From Flavobacterium sp. 9R (GTDB taxonomy: Bacteria > Bacteroidota > Bacteroidia > Flavobacteriales > Flavobacteriaceae), in NCBI RefSeq assembly GCF_902506345.1, contig NZ_LR733413.1, positions 2,664,617 to 2,728,616 on the forward strand: a stretch of 64,000 nt of DNA, given 5' to 3'. Below the pieces are notes generated by a model. The model was given only the letters and a program-made list of their open reading frames with translations, had not been told where the DNA came from and made no database searches. The first letter of the stretch is position 1. The number at the start of each line of letters is the position of its first letter. This document shows positions 52,203 through 59,010 of the stretch, one piece after another. The position numbers and the translations under genes were made by a program.

Positions 52203-54353
52203 TTAAACCAAACCTTGTTTTTGCCATAAGTCAAAGTATTTGCCTTTTTGTTTTAGTAGTGTATTGTGGTTTCCATTTTCTACCACAGTTCCATTTTCTA
52301 AAACCAAAATAGTATCTGCATTAGCGATAGTACTTAAGCGATGTGCAATTACAATTACTGTTTTTCCTTGTGCTTTAAAATTGTTTATCACTTCTTTTAC
52401 TACTTTTTCTGAATGGGTGTCTAAGGATGAAGTAGCTTCATCCATCAATAGAATTTCAGGATTTTTGTAAAGTGCTCTGGCTATTGCAATACGTTGTTTT
52501 TGGCCACCAGAAAGCATGGCTCCATTTTCTCCTATTTGTGTTTCAAAGCCATTGGGTAATTTCTCTACAAATTCAGTTATGGCTAATTGTTTGGATAAAT
52601 CTAATACACGTTGAATATTAGGAAATGAATCTCCTAAAGCAATATTATCTATAATTGTTCCTGAAAACAAATTGAGTTGTTGAGGTATTACTCCAACTGC
52701 ATTTCGTAAACTTTGGTAGTGAATAAATTGCGCGTCATAATCCCCAATGTAAATTTTACCTTCTTTTATGGGGTATAGATTTTGCAAAAGGGAAATTAAC
52801 GTAGTTTTACCGCTTCCACTTTCGCCAACAATGGCTGTGGTTTCATTTTTTTTGAATATAGCATTAAAATTTTTAAAAACTTCTGTTCTGGAACCATATC
52901 TAAAACTTACGTTTTCAAATTTAATGTCTCCGATATTTTCCTTTTGTAATTCGACTTTGTTCTCAGTTTCTTCTCTTTCTAAATCCATAATTTCGAAAAG
53001 ACGATCAGCAGCAATTAAAGCATTTTGAGCGGTTTTATTCATTCCAATCAAGGAAGCAACTGGAGAGGTGAAGTAGCCGATTAAGGCATAAAACGAAAAC
53101 AATTCACCTGGTGTAATGGCTCTGTCAATTACATAACCAGAACCTATCCACATTAGAATTATAGTAAAGAGAGAAGCCAAAAACTGTGTAGAAGTTCCAG
53201 CAAAAATACTATTCAATCCAGATTTATAAGTAGTGAATAATAGCTTGACAAACTTGTTTTCTGTTTTTAAGTTAGAAAATTCTACTATGCCAAATTCCTT
53301 CACCGTTCTAACATGTGTAACACTTTCGACCAATTGAGTTTGTAATTCGGCCGCATTTTCCATGATGGTTCTTTCTACTTTTTTATTGAATTTATTTAGC
53401 AGAAAATAAATTAGAGCATAAAACGGAATCACTAATAAAATGACTAAAGCCAATTTCCAATAATACGTAAACATCAAAGTAAATGAGAACAGTACAATGA
53501 AAATATTGACGATCATCTCGATAGCTACTTCATTGATAAAAGAACGTATCTTAACAGCATCATTGATTCTTGAGGTTATTTCACCAATTTGCATGGTATC
53601 AAAAAAGCGTTGGGGTAGATGTAATAAATGTTTATAGTATCCTAGGATTAGTTTGGCATCGATTAATTGACCTGTTTTCATCACAAAAATTGTTTTTTTA
53701 GAGCCGATGTAAGCTTGTAAAACAATAATAACAATCATGGAAAAGCTTAACAAATTTAGTAGTTTTCGATTGCCTTCTACCAAAACATAATCTGTTATTT
53801 TTTGAATATAAATTGACATTGCTAATCCTAAAACCGTAAAAAGGATGGCACCCACCAAAGCCTGAATTAAAATGATTTTATGAGGTTGTACCAAATGCCA
53901 AAAGCGTCGTATAGGAGCTATTTTTTCGTTATAGGTTTTAAACTCGTCGTTAGGAGCAAAAAGCACTAATACGCCAGACCATATTTTTTGAAAAGCCTCA
54001 AAAGTATAGGTTTCCATTTTTCCAAAGGCGGGATCCATAACTTCTATTTTGTCTTTGCTTACGGAATAAATCACCACATAATGATGCAATTGTTCTTTGA
54101 CCACTACGTGTGCTATTGAAGGAAGTGGAATTTTATCAATTGCATCTATGCCGCCTTTTACTCCTTTGGCGGTGAAGCCCATTTTATCAGCCGCTTCAAT
54201 GATACCTAGTACGTTGGTACCGCGTTTATCTGTATTGGCGTACTGGCGAATTCGAGCTATTGGTAAATTAACCTTGTAATGATTGCCAATAGAAGCGAGA
54301 CAAGCAGCACCGCAATCTTTAATATCATGTTGTTTTATTTTTATAGAAGCCAT
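52203..54353 (-). CDS. C39 peptidase-containing ABC exporter (bacteriocin processing and export)
   Basis: 716 residues, full length. The N-terminal C39 domain has the catalytic Cys14 in QHDIKDCGAACL with oxyanion Gln8, His91 in LHHYVVIY and Asp107 in VMDPAFG. It cleaves after double-glycine leaders. The six-helix membrane domain covers ~155-430. The nucleotide-binding domain has Walker A GESGSGKTTL (510), LSGGQ (614) and LLMDEATSSLD (636). Such exporters cut off the leader while pumping the peptide out. The two double-glycine peptides at 56145-56505 are its natural substrates, with the HlyD-like adaptor encoded just upstream on the same strand. Confidence 0.95.
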   Translation of the reverse strand: MASIKIKQHDIKDCGAACLASIGNHYKVNLPIARIRQYANTDKRGTNVLGIIEAADKMGFTAKGVKGGIDAIDKIPLPSIAHVVVKEQLHHYVVIYSVSKDKIEVMDPAFGKMETYTFEAFQKIWSGVLVLFAPNDEFKTYNEKIAPIRRFWHLVQPHKIILIQALVGAILFTVLGLAMSIYIQKITDYVLVEGNRKLLNLLSFSMIVIIVLQAYIGSKKTIFVMKTGQLIDAKLILGYYKHLLHLPQRFFDTMQIGEITSRINDAVKIRSFINEVAIEMIVNIFIVLFSFTLMFTYYWKLALVILLVIPFYALIYFLLNKFNKKVERTIMENAAELQTQLVESVTHVRTVKEFGIVEFSNLKTENKFVKLLFTTYKSGLNSIFAGTSTQFLASLFTIILMWIGSGYVIDRAITPGELFSFYALIGYFTSPVASLIGMNKTAQNALIAADRLFEIMDLEREETENKVELQKENIGDIKFENVSFRYGSRTEVFKNFNAIFKKNETTAIVGESGSGKTTLISLLQNLYPIKEGKIYIGDYDAQFIHYQSLRNAVGVIPQQLNLFSGTIIDNIALGDSFPNIQRVLDLSKQLAITEFVEKLPNGFETQIGENGAMLSGGQKQRIAIARALYKNPEILLMDEATSSLDTHSEKVVKEVINNFKAQGKTVIVIAHRLSTIANADTILVLENGTVVENGNHNTLLKQKGKYFDLWQKQGLV

Positions 54354-54430
54354 TATAAGAGTATAGATGATAGAAAAAAGACTTTAGACTTTTCTCAAAA
54401 AGGAAAGTTATTTTATAAAATTTTACTAGT

Positions 54431-55573
54431 TTAAGATCTTGATGCCATTTGTTTAGGGTTGAGCCAATCATCCATCTTGTCAAATAGTAAATCATACAAA
54501 CTGCGTCGGGCAATGGTGTATCTCGTGGTCAACGTCATTCCTTTGGACACTTTGGTTTTGTAACCCGAGTCTAAACGCATTTCTGTGGTATTCATTATAG
54601 AACGTACTTTAAAAAAAGCTTGTTCCCCTTGAATCGTAATGTTACGATCAATATCGATTACTTTTCCTTCCAGTAAACCCCATTGATTGTAATTGAAGGC
54701 ATCTATTTGGAATTTCACCGCTTGATTTTTCTTAATCAATCCTATGTCATTTGGAGAAATAGTACTTTCAACTATCAACCTATCTGTGGCAGAAATGTTA
54801 GCAATAGGTTGTGAAGCATTAATAAAGGACCCTACTTGAAGTCCTGAAAAACTTTCTATAGTACCTGATATAGGCGCTACAACTACATAATTGTTCTCTT
54901 CAATTTTAATTTTCGAAATGCTCCCTTGAATATTCTTCAATCGTTCTTCTAATTCTCTTTTTTGAGTTTCCCAACTGGCTTTTTGTTGGCTTATAAAACT
55001 TCGCAGGGCTTGATTAGCAAAACGCAACTCATACAATTGTTTTTCATATTCTGCTGTGGCAATGATACCTTTGTCGAAAAGTGTTTTGCTACGATTGTAG
55101 TTGATTTGTGCCTGCGAAACTTTGGATTGCAACTCGTCTTTTTGGGACTGAAATTTGTAGAAATCCTCTCTAGCAGCAGCTGTTTTTAGATTGGATGTTT
55201 TACCTCTCAAAACAGCGGTTACATCTTCATGCAGTGCTATAAGCGTGCTTGATAATTCGCTTTGCGTGGTTTTTTCGGTGGTTAAACCGTCTTTTACGAT
55301 TTTGATAAGCGTGTCGCCTTTGTTGACTACCGCATTATTTTTGAGTGCCAACCAACGTATACGACCGCTCACAATGGCGGTAACTGGCACATTATCTGTT
55401 TTAGAACGAATAATACCGCGACTCTGACTGCTAATGTCTATTTTGATAACAGGAAGCAACGCTATAAAAACCAATACAGCCATCACTATTACTAAGTAAA
55501 TAGAAAGGCTTTTGGTTTTGTTTTTGGCGATAAGATTTTCTAAGGTATTGATGGGGTCCGAACTGAAGTTCAT
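54431..55573 (-). CDS. HlyD family periplasmic adaptor for the peptide exporter
   Basis: 380 residues. One N-terminal membrane helix (about 25-45, SIYLVIVMAVLVFIALLPVI), then a biotinyl-lipoyl-like half-motif (VSGRIRWLALKNNAVVNKGD), a long coiled coil (about 100-220) and the second half-motif (VVAPISGTIESFSGLQVGSF, about 228). It ends in a beta-barrel. It links the inner-membrane ABC exporter to an outer-membrane channel (TolC-like; none is in this window). The order small membrane protein, HlyD, ABC on one strand with short gaps supports one operon. Confidence 0.92.
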   Translation of the reverse strand: MNFSSDPINTLENLIAKNKTKSLSIYLVIVMAVLVFIALLPVIKIDISSQSRGIIRSKTDNVPVTAIVSGRIRWLALKNNAVVNKGDTLIKIVKDGLTTEKTTQSELSSTLIALHEDVTAVLRGKTSNLKTAAAREDFYKFQSQKDELQSKVSQAQINYNRSKTLFDKGIIATAEYEKQLYELRFANQALRSFISQQKASWETQKRELEERLKNIQGSISKIKIEENNYVVVAPISGTIESFSGLQVGSFINASQPIANISATDRLIVESTISPNDIGLIKKNQAVKFQIDAFNYNQWGLLEGKVIDIDRNITIQGEQAFFKVRSIMNTTEMRLDSGYKTKVSKGMTLTTRYTIARRSLYDLLFDKMDDWLNPKQMASRS

Positions 55574-55577
55574 GAGT

Positions 55578-55781
55578 TTAATTTTTTGCAGCGCTAGCTC
55601 TCTTACTTAAATATATTTTGATAAATACCATTGCAATCAATAACCGATAACCTCTATAAATCCAAATATTTACTGGGACAGAGAATAATTCATAACTGTC
55701 TTTGGTCTCAAAAAAGGAATAAATAAAGTTGATAGTAAAGGCAATTCCAAAGAATAAATAAAAGTTTTTGGAAAGATTCAT
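55578..55781 (-). CDS. Small membrane protein, paralog B
   Basis: 67 residues, clearly related to the protein at 51501-51713 (shared NFY-FFGI-FTINFIYS, ETKD-YELFS-PVNIW and YRGYRL). Two hydrophobic helices and a basic C-terminus (YLSKRASAAKN). It lies 4 bp upstream of the HlyD-like gene and downstream of the peptide genes. Immunity is one likely role, since bacteriocin immunity proteins are often this small and membrane-bound; an export accessory function is the other. Family unknown to me. Confidence 0.7.
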   Translation of the reverse strand: MNLSKNFYLFFGIAFTINFIYSFFETKDSYELFSVPVNIWIYRGYRLLIAMVFIKIYLSKRASAAKN

Positions 55782-55926
55782 TATTTTGAGTTTAAAGTTT
55801 TCTGATGGTTAGTTTTAAATTAAAAAATAATTCTTACTAAATCGAGAGATGTCGGAAAGTAGAGAGTGGTTTTTATTATGGTTAAAAACGCAATTGTAAA
55901 TTTCACAAAACTAAAATATCAAGTAG

Positions 55927-56055
55927 TTAATTATGGGTAAAATTATAATAAGCCTCACCAATGGCGTGGCCTAAAAAATAGATAAAGAAAAAAAAACCAA
56001 TTATCAGAATAATAGTCATACTAGTTGTATCATTTATGTCTTTGAAAAATTTCAT
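55927..56055 (-). CDS. Leaderless 42-residue membrane peptide sharing a C-terminus with a bacteriocin-like peptide
   Basis: 42 residues, read directly from the sequence: a polar start (MKFFKDINDTTS), a very hydrophobic helix (MTIILIIGFFFFIYFL), then GHAIGEAYYNFTHN. The last part matches the end of the double-glycine peptide upstream (GHAVGEAYYHYTHSK), with 10 of 14 positions identical. It lacks a leader and double glycine. It may be a self-protection decoy, an alternative toxin or a diverged copy of the peptide. Same strand, 89 bp downstream of that peptide. Confidence 0.65.
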   Translation of the reverse strand: MKFFKDINDTTSMTIILIIGFFFFIYFLGHAIGEAYYNFTHN

Positions 56056-56144
56056 AATTTTATTTTTTTAGTTAATTGTGACAATCTGAAATAAACTTTA
56101 ATTTCAGATTGTCATTAAATTTAATATTATTAACAAGCAGAATA

Positions 56145-56312
56145 TTACTTACTATGAGTATAATGGTAATAAGCTTCACCAACTGCATGGCCTGCTCCAT
56201 AAAGCGCTCCAGCGATTGCTATCCCTGCCAAAACAAATTGCAAGAATCCACCTTCAATATTGATTAGTTCTTTATTCTCTAATTCTTCTATATTATAATT
56301 AGTAATTTCCAT
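56145..56312 (-). CDS. Double-glycine leader bacteriocin-like peptide 2
   Basis: 55 residues, too short for a usual ORF cut-off. Leader MEITNYNIEELENKELINIEGG (GG at 21-22, with the acidic/hydrophobic LENKEL...I pattern recognised by C39 peptidases). The 33-residue predicted mature part starts FLQFVLAGIAIAGALYGAG. It has no Cys. GxxxG helix-packing motifs (GALYG, GHAVG) are typical of unmodified two-peptide (class IIb) bacteriocins. It lies 19 bp downstream of peptide 1, so the pair may act together. Target organism unknown. Confidence 0.82.
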   Translation of the reverse strand: MEITNYNIEELENKELINIEGGFLQFVLAGIAIAGALYGAGHAVGEAYYHYTHSK

Positions 56313-56331
56313 AATTGTTTTTGTTTAGTTA

Positions 56332-56505
56332 TTATTTTGCTGCTGAATGATACCCGTTGTAAGCACCCAAAGCAAAGATTCCACCTGCTACTGCAATTAA
56401 AGCTAAGCCGCCCACTGCTGCTGCTGCAAGTCCCCAGTATCCACCCTCAACTTCTTGTACTTCTTGAGCATTCAGCTCTACTAAATTCAAATTATTTAAA
56501 TTCAT
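56332..56505 (-). CDS. Double-glycine leader bacteriocin-like peptide 1
   Basis: 57 residues, first gene of the minus-strand peptide operon. The leader is rich in Leu, Asn and Glu (MNLNNLNLVELNAQEVQEVE) and ends in GG at 21-22. The predicted mature part of 35 residues starts YWGLAAAAVGGLALIAVAGG, continues IFALGAYNGYHSAAK, and is Gly/Ala-rich without Cys. It resembles class IIb bacteriocin-like peptides (lactobin A/cerein 7B type) found in Bacteroidota. The operator, promoter and conserved leader lie upstream. Processing by the C39 exporter in the same operon is expected. Confidence 0.85.
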   Translation of the reverse strand: MNLNNLNLVELNAQEVQEVEGGYWGLAAAAVGGLALIAVAGGIFALGAYNGYHSAAK

Positions 56506-56543
56506 TTTTTTACGTTTTTAAAATTACACATTTCATTTTAATA

Positions 56544-56650
56544 AAAAGTTTCTCGAGAACTTTTAGGCTTGTTTTTTGGGAGACCATAGCTTTATAAACT
56601 CCTTGCTCTGTTTTTTATAGGGTTACAGTACAGCTGAAGTATTCCCTCAT
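56544..56650 (-). promoter_or_regulatory. Conserved untranslated leader element, copy B
   Basis: Equivalent to copy A, within a predicted leader of about 215 nt between the promoter and the ATG at 56505. Segment 56579-56627 is identical to 51949-51997. The terminator-like hairpin is at 56544-56564 (AAAAGTT, loop TCTCGAG, AACTTTT), followed by a T run on the minus strand. A reading frame starting at the shared ATGGTCTCC differs in frame between copies by a 1-bp indel, so conservation is not for a protein. Confidence 0.62.
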
Positions 56651-56727
56651 AGTAGCTACTATAGATTTTGAAAAGCAAAGGGCTTTGCGTGACGTCTTAC
56701 TACAAAACCGTTTCACTTTCCTGAGGT

Positions 56728-56759
56728 CAAAACTAGGGCAGTAATTGTTGTTGTGCAAA
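56728..56759 (-). promoter_or_regulatory. Predicted promoter of the double-glycine peptide operon
   Basis: On the minus strand: TTTG (56756-56759), a 20-bp spacer, then TAGTTTTG (56728-56735), a full match to the Bacteroidota consensus. It drives the peptides, the membrane proteins, HlyD and the ABC exporter. Operator B lies 10 bp upstream of the -33 box, the place for an activator. Confidence 0.72.
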
Positions 56760-56765
56760 CAGTTG

Positions 56766-56814
56766 TTCTCGGAATTCGCGGAATTCCGTGTCGTAATTCC
56801 GCGAATTCCGAGAA
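56766..56814. promoter_or_regulatory. Operator B (perfect double palindrome)
   Basis: Two 19-bp palindromes, CGGAATTC-GCG-GAATTCCG (56770-56788) and CGTAATTC-CGC-GAATTCCG (56792-56810), with centres 22 bp apart. Together they form a perfect 20-bp inverted repeat (56766-56785 with 56795-56814) around a 9-bp spacer. It lies between the divergent peptide operon and the regulator gene, so it can act on both. Confidence 0.82.
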
Positions 56815-56873
56815 TGTTGTTTTTTAATTAATTGGTATAGAGTAATTTAAATAAAAGTTAAAAAACGTAGTTT

Positions 56874-56908
56874 TTTACTACTAATTTAGATACGTTACCC
56901 TATTTTTG
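56874..56908 (+). promoter_or_regulatory. Predicted promoter of the TPR/AraC regulator
   Basis: TTTA (56874-56877), a 23-bp spacer and TATTTTTG (56901-56908). A separate imperfect inverted repeat (AGTTAAAAAAC-GTA-GTTTTTTACT, 56857-56880) overlaps the -33 side and may be a further control site. Confidence 0.5.
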
Positions 56909-56925
56909 CGCAAAACCCTACTATA

Positions 56926-58650
56926 ATGACTAACCTACAATCGATTAAACTAGTGCTTTTGGTACTGTGTCCGTTTTTTTTATGGTCGCAAACGGTTACA
57001 ACAACATCTTCATTGTCCTATAATACAATTGACGATAATTATTTTAAAGACGAGGGAAATGTAAAAAAGCAATTGGCATGGGCTAAAGTCTATCTTGACA
57101 AAGCTAAAAAAGATAATAAGGGAATTCGAAAAGCGAGAGGGTATTACTTGTATGCTATTCTTTATTATGCAGATCAACCGCTCAAAGCCATTCAATATCT
57201 AGATAGTGTTATCAAATACTCCAAAATAGACCCTAATAAATTCTTTCCTGCTGCGGCTTATTGCGAAAAAGCAGGTCTGTTGGTAGACCTACGTAAGTTT
57301 GATGAAGCACTAGTTAATTTTAACTTGGCTGAACAAGTCGCTTTAAAAACTAATATTGATTATTATTATGTGGTTCGGGACTATATTGGGACCACGAAAT
57401 CCGAAGAAATGGGGGAAGTGGAGGAAGCGTTACAACTGTATCACGAAAACTATAAATATTACAAAACTAAAGATTATCGAGGGAATTATTATTCCTATTG
57501 GTTTCAAAACACCATATTTGGATTGGCAGATTGTCATAAGTCTTTGAAGCAAACAGACTCTACTACGTTTTATAATAATTTAGGCTACAAAGAAGCAACG
57601 ATTACTAAAAACAAACGATATCAGCTGATGTTTACTTTGAATGAAGGGGCCAATCAAGTCGATAAAAGAAATTTTAGAGCTGCTTTAGACAGTATCAAAA
57701 AAGCATTACCAGGTTTAATAAAAGTAAAAAATACAGGAAATGTTTTAGCTTCGTATTTTTATTTAGGCAGATCTTATGCAGGTTTAGGGGATAAATTATT
57801 GGCGGTTCAAAATTTTATAAAAGTGGATTCCATGTACCGCATTAGAAAAAAAATTACTCCAGAATTTGTAGGCGGCTATGCCTTTTTGATTGAGTATTAT
57901 AAACAAATCGGGGATAAAGAGAAGCAGTTGAAATATTTAACCACATATATGGAAATCGATAGTGTGTTACAAAAAAATTACAAACACTTGAATAAAGTGT
58001 TGCGCACGGAATACGATACGCCTCATTTGTTTGCTGAAAAAGAAGCTTTAATACAATCTTTACAGAAAAAGCAGTCCGTTTCTTCTGCAGGAATTTTAGT
58101 ATTAGGAATTTTAGTGTTAGGCGTTGGTGGTTTTGGAGGCTATCAGTTTTATTTAAAAAAACAATACCGCAAACGATTTGAAGCGATTATTCATCCCGTT
58201 TCACCCGATGTTCTAGCTTCAAGAACTATAAAAAATGAAGATAGTTCTTTAGAAGAAAATAAACCACAAGAATCATTTGGTATAGCAGCAGAAGTTGTGA
58301 AGCAATTATTAGAGAAGTTAGCTGACTTCGAACGTACTAAAGGATATTTAGAGCATACAATTACTATCCAAAAAGTAGCCTTACAATTGAATACCAATAC
58401 TAAATATTTGTCTAAGGTCATTAATGAACAAAAAGGAAAAACCTTTGTGCAATATATAAACGATTTGAGAATTATGTATGCGGTAGATCAATTACAAGCA
58501 CAATCTATTTTGCAAAATTACACTATGCCTTCCTTGGCGAAGGAGTTTGGATTCAATTCTGCGGAAGCATTTTCTGCAGCTTTTTATAAAAAACACAAGA
58601 TAAAACCTACTTTTTTCATAAAGGAATTAGGAAACGAAAAACAATCATAA
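56926..58650 (+). CDS. TPR-containing AraC-type transcriptional regulator, membrane-anchored
   Basis: 574 residues. A signal-like N-terminus (LVLLVLCPFFLWSQ) suggests a periplasmic sensor part. TPR-like helices cover about 30-365. One membrane helix follows (about 386-409, GILVLGILVLGVGGFGGYQF). The cytoplasmic C-terminus (about 470-570) is an AraC-type double helix-turn-helix (KVALQLNTNTKYLSKVINEQ, then YTMPSLAKEFGFNSAEAFSA, FYKKHKIKPTFF). Bacteroidota use such one-component membrane regulators widely. It lies between operators B and C and probably controls all three operator-bearing units. The site is an inverted repeat, whereas AraC proteins often prefer direct repeats, so this assignment is not certain. 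Confidence 0.85.
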   Translation: MTNLQSIKLVLLVLCPFFLWSQTVTTTSSLSYNTIDDNYFKDEGNVKKQLAWAKVYLDKAKKDNKGIRKARGYYLYAILYYADQPLKAIQYLDSVIKYSKIDPNKFFPAAAYCEKAGLLVDLRKFDEALVNFNLAEQVALKTNIDYYYVVRDYIGTTKSEEMGEVEEALQLYHENYKYYKTKDYRGNYYSYWFQNTIFGLADCHKSLKQTDSTTFYNNLGYKEATITKNKRYQLMFTLNEGANQVDKRNFRAALDSIKKALPGLIKVKNTGNVLASYFYLGRSYAGLGDKLLAVQNFIKVDSMYRIRKKITPEFVGGYAFLIEYYKQIGDKEKQLKYLTTYMEIDSVLQKNYKHLNKVLRTEYDTPHLFAEKEALIQSLQKKQSVSSAGILVLGILVLGVGGFGGYQFYLKKQYRKRFEAIIHPVSPDVLASRTIKNEDSSLEENKPQESFGIAAEVVKQLLEKLADFERTKGYLEHTITIQKVALQLNTNTKYLSKVINEQKGKTFVQYINDLRIMYAVDQLQAQSILQNYTMPSLAKEFGFNSAEAFSAAFYKKHKIKPTFFIKELGNEKQS

Positions 58651-58688
58651 CTATTTTGTTTTGAGTTAATTATGTTTTTTGTGGCTAT

Positions 58689-58707
58689 CGGAATTCCGCG
58701 AATTCCG
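58689..58707. promoter_or_regulatory. Operator C (single palindrome)
   Basis: CGGAATTC-CGC-GAATTCCG, a perfect 8-bp inverted repeat with a 3-bp centre, in the gap between the regulator and the lanthipeptide precursor. It is about 19 bp upstream of the predicted -33 box, roughly one helical turn further than at the other two promoters. Confidence 0.8.
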
Positions 58708-58726
58708 ACAATAACTTTTAATTTTT

Positions 58727-58759
58727 TTTAGCTATTATCAGGGCAACCTTATACTTTTG
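58727..58759 (+). promoter_or_regulatory. Predicted promoter of the lanthipeptide-like operon
   Basis: TTTA (58727-58730), a 21-bp spacer and TACTTTTG (58752-58759). The precursor ATG is at 58791. The weak -33 suggests dependence on an activator at operator C. Confidence 0.55.
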
Positions 58760-58790
58760 GGATTAAAATAGTAACCAAATTTATTATCAC

Positions 58791-59006
58791 ATGAAAACAG
58801 AAAAAAAACAAGCAAAAACGCATCCAAAGTTTAATTTAGAAAAAATGAAAGTAGCCCAATTAGATAATTTGTATCTGATAAATGGCGGTGATAGTTATGG
58901 ATTTGATAAAGGAGATGATCCCGGTACAGTTACAGATAAAGATAAAGGGACTTCATCAAAAGATTGCGGTGGTGGTGGTTCAAACTCTCCAATTAAATAT
59001 CTATAA
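58791..59006 (+). CDS. Class I lanthipeptide-like precursor peptide
   Basis: 71 residues. The leader has HPKFNLEKMKVAQLDNLYLI and GG at 32-33; the FNLE-KMKVAQL box resembles the LanB-binding FNLD motif of class I lanthipeptides and the leaders common in Bacteroidota. The predicted core (34-71) is acidic and Gly/Asp-rich. It has Ser/Thr at 35, 46, 48, 54, 55, 56, 64 and 66 but only one Cys (C59, in SSKDCGGGG), so at most one lanthionine ring can form. The S8 protease and split LanB genes follow directly (4-bp gap). Confidence 0.82.
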   Translation: MKTEKKQAKTHPKFNLEKMKVAQLDNLYLINGGDSYGFDKGDDPGTVTDKDKGTSSKDCGGGGSNSPIKYL

Positions 59007-59010
59007 AAAT

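Noticed and set aside
58882..59010. N-terminal extension of the S8 protease to 58882
   Set aside because: The extension overlaps the precursor gene in another frame and would bury a clear lipoprotein signal that starts at 59011.
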